Shown here piece by piece: positions 8,594 to 16,875 of a stretch of 64,000 nt of DNA. How positions within the stretch are numbered: position 1 is the stretch's first letter; each line of letters starts with the position of its first letter. Under the pieces are notes generated by a model. The model did no database searches. It worked only from the letters and a program-made list of their open reading frames with translations, and was not told where the DNA came from. Location: assembly GCF_023184515.1 (NCBI RefSeq), contig NZ_JAAHBP010000002.1:1-64000 (forward strand), read 5' to 3'. Made by a program: the position numbers and the translations under genes. This DNA comes from Streptomyces sp. D2-8 (GTDB taxonomy: Bacteria > Actinomycetota > Actinomycetes > Streptomycetales > Streptomycetaceae).

Positions 8594-9445
8594 TCAGCTC
8601 AGACCGGCCACGATCTGGAACGACGAGTCCGAGCGGTACTGGTGACTGTTCTCGTAGGGGTCCAGGCGGAGCTGGAGGTTGCGGTGGCGCAGGAAGCGGC
8701 CCGGGTAGTTGACCGACTCCAGCGTGAGCGTTCCCGACGGGCCCCAGAAACGGGGGCAGAACGTGGCGTCCTCCCGGAAGAGGGACGATCCGTCGTTCGT
8801 GTTCGCGACCAGGACGAAGCTGCGGTGGCGGAGGTAGCGGCCGTCCGCGGTGGTGAAGGAGTAGCAGGAGGAGTCGGCGAGACCGGTGACGCGCTTGAAG
8901 GTGGCGTCCTCGCGCTGCTCCGGCCCTGAGCCGATCTGGTCCAGGCGTACATAGCCGTCGCGCACCCGCCAGTGGCGGTCGGGGAAGTTGACCGAGCGTA
9001 TGGATATGCCCTGCGAGGACGGGGGCTTCGGGTGCTTCGAAGGGGTGGGTGACGACTTCGGCGGCTTCGGGGCCTTCTTCTGGGGCTCCGGGCTCGGGGC
9101 GGCCTTGGGAGCGCTGCTGGTGGGGGTGGGGGACGGGTGGGTGCGGTCCGCGCCGGCCTTTTCGGTACCGCCGGCCTTTTCGGTACCGCCCTTGGAGGGG
9201 GTCGCGAAGGAGATCAGGCCGCCCGGGGCAGAACTGCTGAGGGTGGTCGGCTCCGCCGCCCGGGATTTCGGCTCGCCGGACTCGCTGTCCATCACGGTGA
9301 TGGCCGTGACGCACGCGGTGACGGTGGCCAGGGCCAGCGCGCCCGCCAGCCAGAGCCGTCGCGTCCCCGGTGCCCGGGTGGTGTCCGGGGCCCAGCCGCT
9401 CTCCCAGGGGCGGTCCTGTGGCGTCCGGGACTTGTCTTCTGACAT
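8594..9445 (-). CDS. Membrane-anchored protein with AbfB-like domain
   Basis: A 283-residue protein with a short cytoplasmic N-terminus, one membrane segment (LWLAGALALATVTACVTAITVM), a long Pro/Lys/Ser/Ala-rich linker and a C-terminal beta-trefoil resembling the arabinofuranose-binding AbfB domain (ISIRSVNFPDRHWRVRD, then YLRHRSFVL and VNYPGRFLRHRNLQL repeats). The inferred role is binding arabinose-bearing glycans at the cell surface; no catalytic domain is seen. The linker contains a short duplicated GGTEKAGGTEKA. The ATG at 9445 is preceded by GGAGGAAC; the longer frame to 9628 is discarded. It is divergent from the SMR gene. Confidence 0.8.
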   Translation of the reverse strand: MSEDKSRTPQDRPWESGWAPDTTRAPGTRRLWLAGALALATVTACVTAITVMDSESGEPKSRAAEPTTLSSSAPGGLISFATPSKGGTEKAGGTEKAGADRTHPSPTPTSSAPKAAPSPEPQKKAPKPPKSSPTPSKHPKPPSSQGISIRSVNFPDRHWRVRDGYVRLDQIGSGPEQREDATFKRVTGLADSSCYSFTTADGRYLRHRSFVLVANTNDGSSLFREDATFCPRFWGPSGTLTLESVNYPGRFLRHRNLQLRLDPYENSHQYRSDSSFQIVAGLS

Positions 9446-9550
9446 GCGCTGTTCCTCCAGCGGGGCACCCTTGACGGCGGCGCAGTTGTGGTGGCCCGGT
9501 GTGTGATCGGTGGACACCGTAGTGGACCCGCGGGGCGCCTGTGGCGCGTT

Positions 9551-9579
9551 TTGGGAGAGCGGTTTCTCTCCGATATCAA
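9551..9579 (+). promoter_or_regulatory. Candidate SMR-tetR promoter
   Basis: TTGGGA (9551-9556), a 17-base spacer and TATCAA (9574-9579). The expected start near 9586 lies just before the tandem operators, so a bound TetR protein would block initiation or early elongation. Confidence 0.45.
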
Positions 9580-9587
9580 GTCCCGCG

Positions 9588-9629
9588 TTGTGTACGGTCG
9601 TACAGATGTTGTGTACGCTCGTACACATG
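9588..9629 (+). repeat. Tandem 21-bp direct repeat containing two TetR-type operators
   Basis: Two adjacent 21-bp units (9588-9608 and 9609-9629), the second ending exactly on the ATG of the SMR gene. Each holds a 14-bp palindrome, TGTACGGTCGTACA (9591-9604) and TGTACGCTCGTACA (9612-9625). Palindrome centres are 21 bp apart, two helical turns, so two dimers could bind on the same face. The TetR gene downstream is the likely ligand. Confidence 0.8.
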
Positions 9630-9947
9630 GGCTATCTCCTGTTGGCCGGCGCCATAGCCGCCGAAGTGGGCGCTACCACCGCCATGAAGTACAGCGACGG
9701 CTTCAGCAGGCTCGGGCCGTCGCTGCTCACGGTCCTCGGATACGTCGTCTCGTTCGCGCTGCTCGCGCAGACCCTGAAGACCGTCTCGGTCGGTACGGCC
9801 TACGCGATCTGGGCCGGGGTCGGCACCGCCGCCATCGCCACGATCGGGATCGCGTTCATGGGCGAGGGGATGACCGTCGCCAAGGCCGGCGGGATCGCGC
9901 TGATCATCGCCGGGGTCGTGGTGCTGAACCTGGGCGGAGCCCACTGA
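9627..9947 (+). CDS. SMR-family small multidrug transporter
   Basis: Four-helix inner-membrane proton antiporter of the EmrE/QacE/SugE type, 106 residues. The membrane-embedded acidic residue is Glu13 in AGAIAAEVGATTAMK, and the conserved VGTAYAIWAGVGTA (helix 3) and GIALIIAGVVVLNL (helix 4) are present. The ATG at 9627 lies at the end of the operator repeat, so there is no conventional ribosome binding site. The stop overlaps the tetR ATG by one base (TGATG). It probably exports quaternary ammonium or similar cations, or guanidinium; sequence alone does not decide. Confidence 0.9.
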   Translation: MGYLLLAGAIAAEVGATTAMKYSDGFSRLGPSLLTVLGYVVSFALLAQTLKTVSVGTAYAIWAGVGTAAIATIGIAFMGEGMTVAKAGGIALIIAGVVVLNLGGAH

Positions 9948-10495
9948 TGGCCCGGCGCTACGACCCCGAGCGGCGGCAGCGGATCATCGACGCGGCGATC
10001 CGGGTCGTCGGGTCGAAGGGGATCGCCGGGCTGAGCCACCGCAGTGCCGCGGCCGAGGCCGATGTGCCGCTCGGTTCCACGACGTACCACTTCAAGACCC
10101 TCGACGAGCTGCTCGTCGCCGCGCTGCGGCAGGCCAACGAGGGGTTCGCCAAGGTGGCCGCCGCGCGCGCCGGCCTGACGGATCCGCAGACCGACCTCGC
10201 GGCCGAAATCGCCGGGTGGATCGGAGAGTGGCTCGCGGGCGACCGCACCGGCGTCGAGCTGGAGTACGAGCTGTATCTGGCCGCCCTGCGCCGCCCCGCC
10301 CTGCGCCCCGTCGCCGCCGAGTGCACCGAGGAAGTCGCCGAGATGCTGTCCCGGCGTACGGATCCGGTCACCGCGCAGGCGCTCGTGGCGCTCATCGACG
10401 GCATCTGTCTTCAGGTGCTGCTGACGGGGGTGCCGTACGACGAGGAGTATGCGCGGCAGGTGCTGGGGCGGGTCGTCGCGGGGGCCCGCGGGTGA
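9947..10495 (+). CDS. TetR-family repressor of the SMR gene
   Basis: 182-residue one-component regulator with an N-terminal TetR helix-turn-helix (RQRIIDAAIRVVGSKGIAGLSHRSAAAEADVPLGSTTYHFKT wraps the HTH at about 8-50) and a ligand-binding C-terminal domain. Coupled by a one-base overlap to the SMR transporter, it most likely represses its own operon through the paired palindromes at 9591-9625 and is relieved by the exported compound. Confidence 0.88.
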   Translation: MARRYDPERRQRIIDAAIRVVGSKGIAGLSHRSAAAEADVPLGSTTYHFKTLDELLVAALRQANEGFAKVAAARAGLTDPQTDLAAEIAGWIGEWLAGDRTGVELEYELYLAALRRPALRPVAAECTEEVAEMLSRRTDPVTAQALVALIDGICLQVLLTGVPYDEEYARQVLGRVVAGARG

Positions 10496-10616
10496 CGTCG
10501 GCGGGGCGGGTGTCCGTGCTGCTGAGGGGCACCTTCGAGGGGTGGATACCGCCCGTCCCGTGAGATGCCCCCGCACCGGTTCGCATCGACCGCCGTCCGC
10601 CGGTTAGGTTGCCCTC

Positions 10617-11606
10617 ATGACCGACACGACTGCTCCTCGCACGACCGGCGCCGTGGCCGCCGGCCTCGCCACGATCGCCGCCGACGGCACCGTTCTCGAC
10701 ACCTGGTTCCCCGCGCCCGAGCTGGCCGACCAGCCCGGCCCGTCCGGCACCGAGCGGCTGTCCGCCGAGCGTGCCGCGGAGCTGCTCGGCGGTGGCGCGA
10801 CCGCGGCGATCGGCCCGGACGCCCGCCGGGGCGTCGAGGTGGTCGCGGTCCGCACGGTCATCGCCTCGCTCGACGAGAAGCCGATCGACGCGCACGACGC
10901 GTACCTGCGCCTGCACCTGCTCTCCCACCGCCTGGTCAAGCCGCACGGCCAGAGCCTGGACGGCATCTTCGGCTTCCTCGCCAACGTCGCCTGGACCTCG
11001 CTCGGTCCGGTCGCCGTCGACGACCTGGAGAAGGTGCGGCTCAACGCCCGCGCCGAGGGCCTGCACCTCCAGGTCACCTCCGTCGACAAGTTCCCGCGCA
11101 TGACGGACTACGTGGCCCCCAAGGGCGTCCGGATCGCCGACGCCGACCGGGTCCGCCTCGGCGCGCACCTCGCCGAGGGCACCACGGTCATGCACGAGGG
11201 CTTCGTCAACTTCAACGCCGGCACGCTCGGCACGTCGATGGTCGAGGGCCGCATCTCCGCCGGTGTCGTGATCGGCGACGGCTCGGACATCGGCGGCGGT
11301 GCCTCCACGATGGGCACGCTCTCCGGCGGCGGCAACGTCATCATCTCCATCGGCGAACGCTGCCTGATCGGCGCCGAGGCGGGCGTCGGCATCGCGCTGG
11401 GCGACGAGTGCGTCGTCGAGGCCGGCCTCTACGTCACCGCCGGCACCCGCGTCACCATGCCCGACGGCCAGATCATCAAGGCCCGCGAGCTGTCCGGCGC
11501 CTCCAACATCCTCTTCCGCCGCAACTCGGTCACCGGCACGGTCGAGGCCCGGCCGAACAACGCGGTGTGGGGCGGGCTGAACGAGATCCTGCACAGCCAC
11601 AACTGA
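10617..11606 (+). CDS. dapD: Tetrahydrodipicolinate N-succinyltransferase
   Basis: DapD, succinyl-CoA-dependent step of lysine/diaminopimelate synthesis. The 329-residue protein is the actinobacterial long form with a left-handed beta-helix (hexapeptide repeats [51 protein letters not shown]) and the C-terminal [14 protein letters not shown]. The ATG at 10617 was selected. It stands alone; the DapA-family gene at 13.9-14.8 kb may serve the same pathway. Confidence 0.95.
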   Translation: MTDTTAPRTTGAVAAGLATIAADGTVLDTWFPAPELADQPGPSGTERLSAERAAELLGGGATAAIGPDARRGVEVVAVRTVIASLDEKPIDAHDAYLRLHLLSHRLVKPHGQSLDGIFGFLANVAWTSLGPVAVDDLEKVRLNARAEGLHLQVTSVDKFPRMTDYVAPKGVRIADADRVRLGAHLAEGTTVMHEGFVNFNAGTLGTSMVEGRISAGVVIGDGSDIGGGASTMGTLSGGGNVIISIGERCLIGAEAGVGIALGDECVVEAGLYVTAGTRVTMPDGQIIKARELSGASNILFRRNSVTGTVEARPNNAVWGGLNEILHSHN

Positions 11607-11711
11607 CGATCCCGTACGGATGACCCGGCGTGACCTCGCGGTGGTTTTGGCAGATGAACCGGTGGACGCAGTGTCCGATCAGACGCCGAACCGATGAAAG
11701 AGGACCGGGGC

Positions 11712-11942
11712 ATGAGGAACGAGCGGAGGCGGGCCGTGGTGTGCCGGCTGGCCGGGGTGGTCGTGGCGCTGGCGGTGTGCTGGCTGCCGGCGGGGGTCGC
11801 GCACGCCGACGAGACCAACACCGGCTCGCACAACGGCCACCGGGTCGGTCTGATCAACGTCAACGTCGGTCAGATCGACGACCCGGCGGAGGACGTGCTG
11901 GAGCACACGCTGCTGTTCGGTGACGGGTACGCCTGGAACTGA
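11712..11942 (+). CDS. Small secreted protein of unknown function
   Basis: 76-residue precursor starting MRNERRR with a hydrophobic Sec signal (VCRLAGVVVALAVCWLPAGVAHA, cleavage after AHA) and a mature peptide of about 40 residues rich in Asn, Gly and Asp (TNTGSHNGHRVGLINVNVGQ). The style recalls short secreted peptides such as chaplins, but I see no chaplin Cys pair and do not assign it. A GAGGACC lies upstream of the ATG, and a strong terminator follows. Confidence 0.7.
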   Translation: MRNERRRAVVCRLAGVVVALAVCWLPAGVAHADETNTGSHNGHRVGLINVNVGQIDDPAEDVLEHTLLFGDGYAWN

Positions 11943-11957
11943 ACGGGCGGAGCAGAC

Positions 11958-11999
11958 GGGACGGCCCGTGCCGCAGGTGACTGCGGCGCGGGCCGTCCC
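11958..11999 (+). terminator. Intrinsic terminator with T-rich tail
   Basis: Long hairpin: GGGACGGCCCG pairs with CGGGCCGTCCC, a T-G pair follows, then GCCGCAG pairs with CTGCGGC around GTGA. It is followed by CTCTTTTGTT, an unusually T-rich tail for this genome. Confidence 0.9.
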
Positions 12000-12103
12000 C
12001 TCTTTTGTTCCTGGCCGGTGGCATAGCGGGACGCCCCCGCACGCGTCACAGGAAGTACGGGGAGCGGGCACAGGGTTCGCCCCGGGGGAGAGCGAAGGTG
12101 ACG

Positions 12104-12661
12104 ATGGATGCCGAAGCGCAGGAGAGTTTCCGGGAGTTCGTGGCGAACCGGTCGTCCGCGCTGCTGAAGACCGCCGTCCTGCTGAGCGGCGGCGACCGGC
12201 ACGCGGGCGAGGACCTGCTCCAGAACGCGCTGATCAAGGCGGCGGGCCGCTGGCACCGCATCGACGAACCCGAGGCGTACGTCCGCCAGGTGCTCTACCG
12301 GCAGCAGGTCAGCCGCTGGCGGCTGAAGTGGCCGAGGCGTGAACTGAGCGTCGCCGAACTGCCGGAGACCGGCACCGACCCGGACGCCTCCGGGGCCGCC
12401 GAGCTGCGCCTGCTGATGCGCGGCGCACTGGCCCGGCTGACCGCGCGGCAGCGCACCGTGCTCGTGCTGCGCTACTTCGAGGACCTGCCCGAGGGCGAGG
12501 TGGCCCGCATCCTGGGCTGCTCCGTCGGCACCGTACGGTCCGCCACCCATCGTTCCCTCGCCCGGCTGCGCGCCCTCGCGCCCGAGCTGGCCGCCCTCGG
12601 CCCGGCCGACGCCGAGCAGCGGCCCTCCCGTGACTACTCGCCCGTGGAGGTGCGTCAGTGA
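12104..12661 (+). CDS. SigE-family (SigK/ECF) RNA polymerase sigma factor
   Basis: ECF sigma factor of the actinobacterial SigE family (about 185 residues). Region 2 is SFREFVANRSSALLKTAVLLSGGDRHAGEDLLQNALIKA; region 4 has LTARQRTVLVLRYFEDLPEGEVARILGCSVGTVRSATHRSLARLR. I use the ATG at 12104, with a GTG at 12098 equally plausible (GGGGGAG stands 7 bases before the GTG). The stop overlaps the GTG of the next gene, which encodes its likely membrane-bound partner, a common sigma/anti-sigma layout. Confidence 0.88.
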   Translation: MDAEAQESFREFVANRSSALLKTAVLLSGGDRHAGEDLLQNALIKAAGRWHRIDEPEAYVRQVLYRQQVSRWRLKWPRRELSVAELPETGTDPDASGAAELRLLMRGALARLTARQRTVLVLRYFEDLPEGEVARILGCSVGTVRSATHRSLARLRALAPELAALGPADAEQRPSRDYSPVEVRQ

Positions 12662-13869
12662 ACGTCGACGAACTCGTGCGTGACGCACTGCGCGACCAGG
12701 CCGACGGGCAGCCGCCCGCGGCTCCCGGCTTCGCCGACCGGGTGTTGGCCGTGCGCCGTCGCCGCCGCAGCCGGCGGCTCGCGACCGCTGCCGCCGCGGC
12801 CGTCGCTGTGGTGGCCGTCGCCGTGGCCGTGCCCGTCCTGGACTCCGGCAAGCAGGACGTACGCCCCTTGGGCGGGGGCGAGCAGACCGGCATCACCGCC
12901 CACCCGGACCAGTCGCCGCCGCGCGACATGATCGCGGCCGGGCGGGTCGCGCTGGCCGCCTACTTCACCAGGGCGATCGTCGAGCAGTCCGCCGACCGTG
13001 CCGTTTCGGAGCGGACGTACTGGTTGCTGAACCCGAGGACGAAGAAGTACGCGAAGGACGACCGGTGGTCGTACGTCGCGGTCGCCCCCGGGATGACGAC
13101 CGCCGCCGTGCTGGAGCGGGACCTGCCCGTGCCGCGCATCGGACTGCTCGATCTGGCGAGCGGACAGGTCAAGCGGTGGATCCCGGTCGACCGGCCGGTG
13201 GCGGGCGTGGAGTTCTCCACCGACGGCAGGAAGCTCGTCGCGACGACGTACAGCGAGAACCCCGACCGCCGGGTGAAGATCGACGGGTCGGAGGGCTGGG
13301 AGGCCCCGTTCATGCAGTCGGACCGGACCGGGTTCCATGTCATCGACGTGGCTTCCGGGAGCAGTTCCTGGGCCGGGGTGGAGATCGGCGGGGGTGCGCA
13401 CAACCCCGAGGCGTTCATCAACTCCCGTCAGGACTTCGCGTTCACCCGCGACGGCCGTCTCGTCTGGTCGGGGATGCCCACCGAACCCGGCGAGAAGTGG
13501 TACGACTTCACCGGCAAGGAAGTCCTCGCGTCGGAGCTGGAGCGGTACCGGGACTGGTCCGTCGACGCGGGGGTGTCGCCGGACGGGCAGCTCGTCGCCG
13601 GTCCGTTCGCCGGGCGGAAGTGGAAGACGTCGTCCTTCGTCCTCGACGCCCGCACCGGGAAGCAGCGCGAGGTGCGCGGGCAGCAACTGCTCGCCTGGGC
13701 GGACGGGGACTCGCTCGTCGCCTGGGACATCGGGGCGGACGGGAACGAGTACCACCAGCGGCTGGTGCTGGTGACCATCGGCGGCGAGAAGACCACCCCG
13801 CTCAGCGACTTCCGGTCGCCCAAGGACAACACCAAGGGGCGGTGGGAGCCGGTGTTCGCGGAACGGTGA
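12658..13869 (+). CDS. Membrane protein with extracytoplasmic beta-propeller-like domain (sigma partner)
   Basis: 403 residues: a short cytoplasmic N-terminus (VDELVRDALRDQADGQPPAAPGFADRVL), an Arg stop (RRRRRSRR), one membrane helix (LATAAAAAVAVVAVAVAVPVL) and a large outside region with WD40-like strands. The N-terminal segment and the GTGA overlap with the sigma gene suggest a membrane-tethered regulator of that sigma factor; no zinc-binding anti-sigma HxxxCxxC motif is visible, so this is inference from arrangement. It ends directly against the convergent DapA-family gene with no spacer. Confidence 0.75.
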   Translation: MNVDELVRDALRDQADGQPPAAPGFADRVLAVRRRRRSRRLATAAAAAVAVVAVAVAVPVLDSGKQDVRPLGGGEQTGITAHPDQSPPRDMIAAGRVALAAYFTRAIVEQSADRAVSERTYWLLNPRTKKYAKDDRWSYVAVAPGMTTAAVLERDLPVPRIGLLDLASGQVKRWIPVDRPVAGVEFSTDGRKLVATTYSENPDRRVKIDGSEGWEAPFMQSDRTGFHVIDVASGSSSWAGVEIGGGAHNPEAFINSRQDFAFTRDGRLVWSGMPTEPGEKWYDFTGKEVLASELERYRDWSVDAGVSPDGQLVAGPFAGRKWKTSSFVLDARTGKQREVRGQQLLAWADGDSLVAWDIGADGNEYHQRLVLVTIGGEKTTPLSDFRSPKDNTKGRWEPVFAER

Positions 13870-14766
13870 TCACGTGCTGATCAGGTCTTCGTGGAGCGAG
13901 AGCAGCTCGTCGGTCGTCCTGCGGCCGGCGGGCTGAAGGGGCCTGCGGACCGGGCCTGCCGGCAGGGCCAGTTCGTTGAGGAGCGCCTTCGCCGTGACGG
14001 TGCCCGGCAGGCCCGCCGACATGATCGCCTCGATGAGGGGCGTCGCCTGTTGCTGGAGGCGGGCCGCCCGGGCCGTCTCGCCCGCGTCGAACGCGTCCAG
14101 GACGGCCCGCAGGTGGCCCGGGATCACGTTCGCGACCGTGCTGACGTATCCCGCGCCGCCCACGGCGTACAGCGCGAGGTTGTGTTCGTCGCAGCCCGCG
14201 TAGTACGCCAGGGCCGTGCGGGCCAGGACCTTCTGGGCGCCCAGGAAGTCGCAGGAGCAGTCCTTGACCGCGACGATCCTGGGGTGGCCGGCGAGGCGGA
14301 GGATCGTCTCCGGTTCGATGCGGGTTCCGGTGCGGGCCGGGATGTCGTAGAGCATGAGCGGGAGTTCGGAGGCGTCCGCGATCTCTCGGAAGTGCGCCTC
14401 GATCGCGTCCTGCGGGGGTCTGCTGTAGTACGGCGACACCACCAACAGGCCGTCCGCGCCCGCCTTTTCGGCCTCCCGGGCCAGTTCGACGGTGTGCCGG
14501 GTGTCGGGGGTGCCGATACCGGTGACGACCTTCGCGCGGTCGCCCACCGCTTCCCGGACGGCAGCGACGAGGGCCGACTTCTCGGCGTCCGTGGTGGTGG
14601 GGGACTCGCCCGTCGTGCCGGAGAGGACCAGGCCGTCGCAGCCGTTCGCCACCAGGTGGGAGGCGAGGTGCTGGGCGCCGTCGAGGTCCAGGGTTCCGGA
14701 CGGGGTGAAGGGGGTGATCATGGCGCAGAGGGTGCGGCCGAAGGGCGGTGTGGGCGGCGTGGTCAT
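13870..14766 (-). CDS. dapA: 4-hydroxy-tetrahydrodipicolinate synthase (DapA family)
   Basis: Class I aldolase-type TIM barrel of the DHDPS family, about 298 residues. Typical motifs: LVLSGTTGESPTTTDAEK, LLVVSPYYSRPPQDAI, the Tyr in LYDIPARTG and the Schiff-base lysine in IVAVKDCSCDF. GTTGES and YDIPARTG are those of true DapA rather than of the sugar-acid dehydratases elsewhere in this window. It starts at the ATG at 14766; the frame further upstream is not homologous. It abuts the convergent membrane protein gene. It is probably a lysine-pathway enzyme, though paralogues are common in this genus. Confidence 0.88.
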   Translation of the reverse strand: MTTPPTPPFGRTLCAMITPFTPSGTLDLDGAQHLASHLVANGCDGLVLSGTTGESPTTTDAEKSALVAAVREAVGDRAKVVTGIGTPDTRHTVELAREAEKAGADGLLVVSPYYSRPPQDAIEAHFREIADASELPLMLYDIPARTGTRIEPETILRLAGHPRIVAVKDCSCDFLGAQKVLARTALAYYAGCDEHNLALYAVGGAGYVSTVANVIPGHLRAVLDAFDAGETARAARLQQQATPLIEAIMSAGLPGTVTAKALLNELALPAGPVRRPLQPAGRRTTDELLSLHEDLIST

Positions 14767-14973
14767 GGGGGTAGTGTCGGGCCGTTGACTTTGTAGCTCC
14801 ACTTAATTCTGCTACTCGATATTCGTAAGATCTGCTTCAGGGTGGTGAGGGGTGCTCCGGCGGGTGCCCCGTCCGGGACGCGGGCTCGGCAGAGCTGGAG
14901 GGCGAGTCGCAGGGTAGCCGCGGGGCCGCCCGGGTACCCGGGGGTTCCTGACTTCGAGAGGAGGCGGAACACC

Positions 14974-15393
14974 GTGACCGGGACCATGGAACATCGGGCC
15001 GTGCACGACGAGCGCCACTCCGTGGGCGAGCTCGTCGCACAGGCCGCGGAGCAGCTCTCCACGCTCATGCGGCAGGAAGTGGCTCTCGCCAAGGAGGAGC
15101 TGGCCGAGAAGGGCCGGCGTGCGGGGCGTGGTGGCGGGCTGCTCGGGGCGGCGGGCGCCGTCGCGTACGCCGGGCTGCTCGCGCTGGCCGGTACGGGTGT
15201 CGCCGCGCTCTCGCTGGTGCTGCCCGTGTGGGCCGCGGCGCTGATCGTCACCGGGGTGCTGTTCGTGATCGCGGCCGTGCTGGCGGCGACCGGGCGTGGG
15301 CAGCTGAGGCAGGCCGCGCCGCCTACGCCCGAGAAGGCTCTCGGCAGTGTCAGGGCGGACGTGGAGGAGATCAAGGAGAGGGCGCATCGATGA
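14974..15393 (+). CDS. Actinobacterial holin-like / DUF1469 membrane protein
   Basis: 139-residue protein with an amphipathic N-terminus (SVGELVAQAAEQLSTLMRQEVALAKEELAEK) and two membrane helices (LLGAAGAVAYAGLLALAGTGVAALSLVL and AALIVTGVLFVIAAVLAATG), the phage-holin-superfamily-3 pattern widespread in actinobacteria. The start is the GTG at 14974, preceded by GAGAGGAGGCGG. It overlaps the DUF3618 gene by ATGA, a conserved pair in streptomycetes. The function is not established; no phage genes surround it. Confidence 0.85.
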   Translation: MTGTMEHRAVHDERHSVGELVAQAAEQLSTLMRQEVALAKEELAEKGRRAGRGGGLLGAAGAVAYAGLLALAGTGVAALSLVLPVWAAALIVTGVLFVIAAVLAATGRGQLRQAAPPTPEKALGSVRADVEEIKERAHR

Positions 15394-15755
15394 CGGACGC
15401 GACGGGTGGGGCGAAGGGGCCCGATGAGCTGCGGCGGCAGATCGAGCGGACCCGCGGTGAACTCGGCAACACGGTGGAGGAGTTGGCGGGGAAGGCGGAT
15501 GTGAAGGGGCGTGCGCGGGCGCGGGCGGCTGATCTGCGGGACAAGGCCGGGGCCATGACGGTGCAGTTGCGGAGCAGCGCCGCGCAGGCGGGGCACACCG
15601 TGCAGGACAGGGCGACGCATACGGGGCCTCGTCCGGTGCGGACCGCTGTCCAGGCCGGGATGCGGCATCCGAAGCCGGTGCTGGTGGCCGGGGCGGCGGG
15701 GGCCGTGGTGGCTGTCGGAGTGTTGCGGTGGAGGCATGCGCACGGGCATCGCTGA
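15390..15755 (+). CDS. DUF3618 family membrane protein
   Basis: 121 residues beginning with the DUF3618 signature GPDELRRQIERTRGELGNTVEELAGKADVK, a predicted amphipathic or coiled segment, and a C-terminal membrane helix (PVLVAGAAGAVVAVGVLRW). It is translationally coupled to the holin-like gene upstream. The pair probably forms a membrane or envelope complex; no biochemical role can be read from sequence. Confidence 0.87.
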   Translation: MTDATGGAKGPDELRRQIERTRGELGNTVEELAGKADVKGRARARAADLRDKAGAMTVQLRSSAAQAGHTVQDRATHTGPRPVRTAVQAGMRHPKPVLVAGAAGAVVAVGVLRWRHAHGHR

Positions 15756-16138
15756 GCGGGGCGCGGGTGCCTCCGGCGCTGGTCCGTGGCTGCTTCGGTG
15801 GGGGTGCGCGTCGTCTGCGTCTGGCGCCTGGCGCCAGGCGCCGGGTGGTGGGTCGGGGCCGGGTCGGGGGGTGTCCGTCCTCGGAACGGCGGGAGGGGGT
15901 CGTACGCCGACTGACTGGTCGTTGACGCGCCAACCTCTGTGGGAGGACACCCCCCGCCCCGGCCCCTTCTCGCCGTACGCGGGTGCGGGCGTTTCGTGGC
16001 TTGCGCCCGCGGCGGGATGCCGCTCCGCCGGGTAGTGGACCTACCGCGGCAGCGCCGTGTCGCATCCGCTTGACCTCAAGTTTGGTTGAGGTTGAAAGGT
16101 GGGGTGTGTTCGCGACCGGCGCTACGACTGGAGTGTTC
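15756..16138. other. 383-bp intergenic region before the monooxygenase
   Basis: No credible gene. It holds a self-complementary 20-bp palindrome at 15823-15842 (GGCGCC-TGGCGCCA-GGCGCC), which may act as the terminator of the DUF3618 unit, and the SoxR-like box at 16073-16092 close to the next gene. Confidence 0.7.
16070..16092 (+). promoter_or_regulatory. SoxR-like operator in the monooxygenase promoter
   Basis: CCTCAA-GTTTGG-TTGAGG (16074-16091), extended by one matched base each side, overlaps a -35-like TTGACC (16070-16075). This spacing is typical of SoxR/MerR-activated promoters, where the box fills a long spacer. As I recall, the S. coelicolor SoxR regulon includes the orthologous monooxygenase SCO1909. 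Confidence 0.75.
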
Positions 16139-16825
16139 ATGAGCCGTCGAACCGAGCAGCACCCCGACCTCACCGACCCCCGCATCGGTGCCCCCTTCTT
16201 CAGTACATGGCGGGTGGGCACCCCCGAGCGGCAGGGGCAGACCGTGGAGGCGATCGGGCGTACCTGGGAGCGGCGGCCCTGGCCCGCCAGGGATCTGCTG
16301 GGGTATCACGTGTACGCGGGGCACGACGGATCCACCCTGATGCACTACTCGCAGTGGACCGGCGAGCAGGCCTACGAGTCCTTCGTCAAAGCTCACCGGC
16401 AGGAACGCGTCGACGAGATCGACACCGCCGTGCCGGGGATCGAGCGGGTCGGGCTCGGGCGGTACCGGCGGTACCGGAGCCGGGAGCGCGCTGCCGGGGA
16501 TGCCCGGGTACCGGGCCTGATCGTCACGGTGCGGGTCGACTTCGAGGCCGGGGCGCAGGAGCGCCGGGAGGAGTGGGTCGATCTCGTGCTGAAGGCCCTG
16601 GACGACGGCCCCGGGGAACACGCGGGGCTGCTCTCCGCTCACTTCCATCTCAGTACGGATGGCGGGCACGTACTGAACTACGCGGAGTGGGGCAGCGCCG
16701 AGGACTATGACCGGGAGCTGGCCGCCCCGTCGACCGAGGTGTGGCAGCGGGTGCGGACGTATCCGGGGGTGAAGGGGAGCACCGGCAGCCGGTACGAGCA
16801 CGCTCTGGGGCTGGTGCCGGACTGA
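16139..16825 (+). CDS. Antibiotic biosynthesis monooxygenase-family protein
   Basis: 228-residue protein built of two ferredoxin-like (ABM/Dabb) halves: residues 20-115 (FFSTWRVGTPERQGQTVEAIGRTW, LLGYHVYAGHDGSTLMHYSQW) and 125-225 (LIVTVRVDFEAGAQERREEWVDLV, SAHFHLSTDGGHVLNYAEW). Such proteins oxidise quinol or polyketide-like aromatic substrates without cofactor; the substrate here is unknown. The ATG at 16139 lies 48 bases after a SoxR-like box, so induction by redox-cycling metabolites is expected. It is convergent with the nuclease gene and shares its terminator. Confidence 0.85.
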   Translation: MSRRTEQHPDLTDPRIGAPFFSTWRVGTPERQGQTVEAIGRTWERRPWPARDLLGYHVYAGHDGSTLMHYSQWTGEQAYESFVKAHRQERVDEIDTAVPGIERVGLGRYRRYRSRERAAGDARVPGLIVTVRVDFEAGAQERREEWVDLVLKALDDGPGEHAGLLSAHFHLSTDGGHVLNYAEWGSAEDYDRELAAPSTEVWQRVRTYPGVKGSTGSRYEHALGLVPD

Positions 16826-16834
16826 CCGGTGTGC

Positions 16835-16869
16835 GTGGGCCGGCCGGGCGGAAGGCCCGGCCGGCCCAC
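16835..16869. terminator. Bidirectional terminator
   Basis: Perfect 15-bp inverted repeat (16835-16849 with 16855-16869) around a 5-base loop, located between the convergent monooxygenase and nuclease genes. Confidence 0.88.
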
Positions 16870-16875
16870 GGGATG

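Noticed and set aside
14974..15755. Prophage remnant (holin-like gene)
   Set aside because: The holin-like/DUF3618 pair is a conserved chromosomal pair in actinobacteria, and no other phage genes are near.
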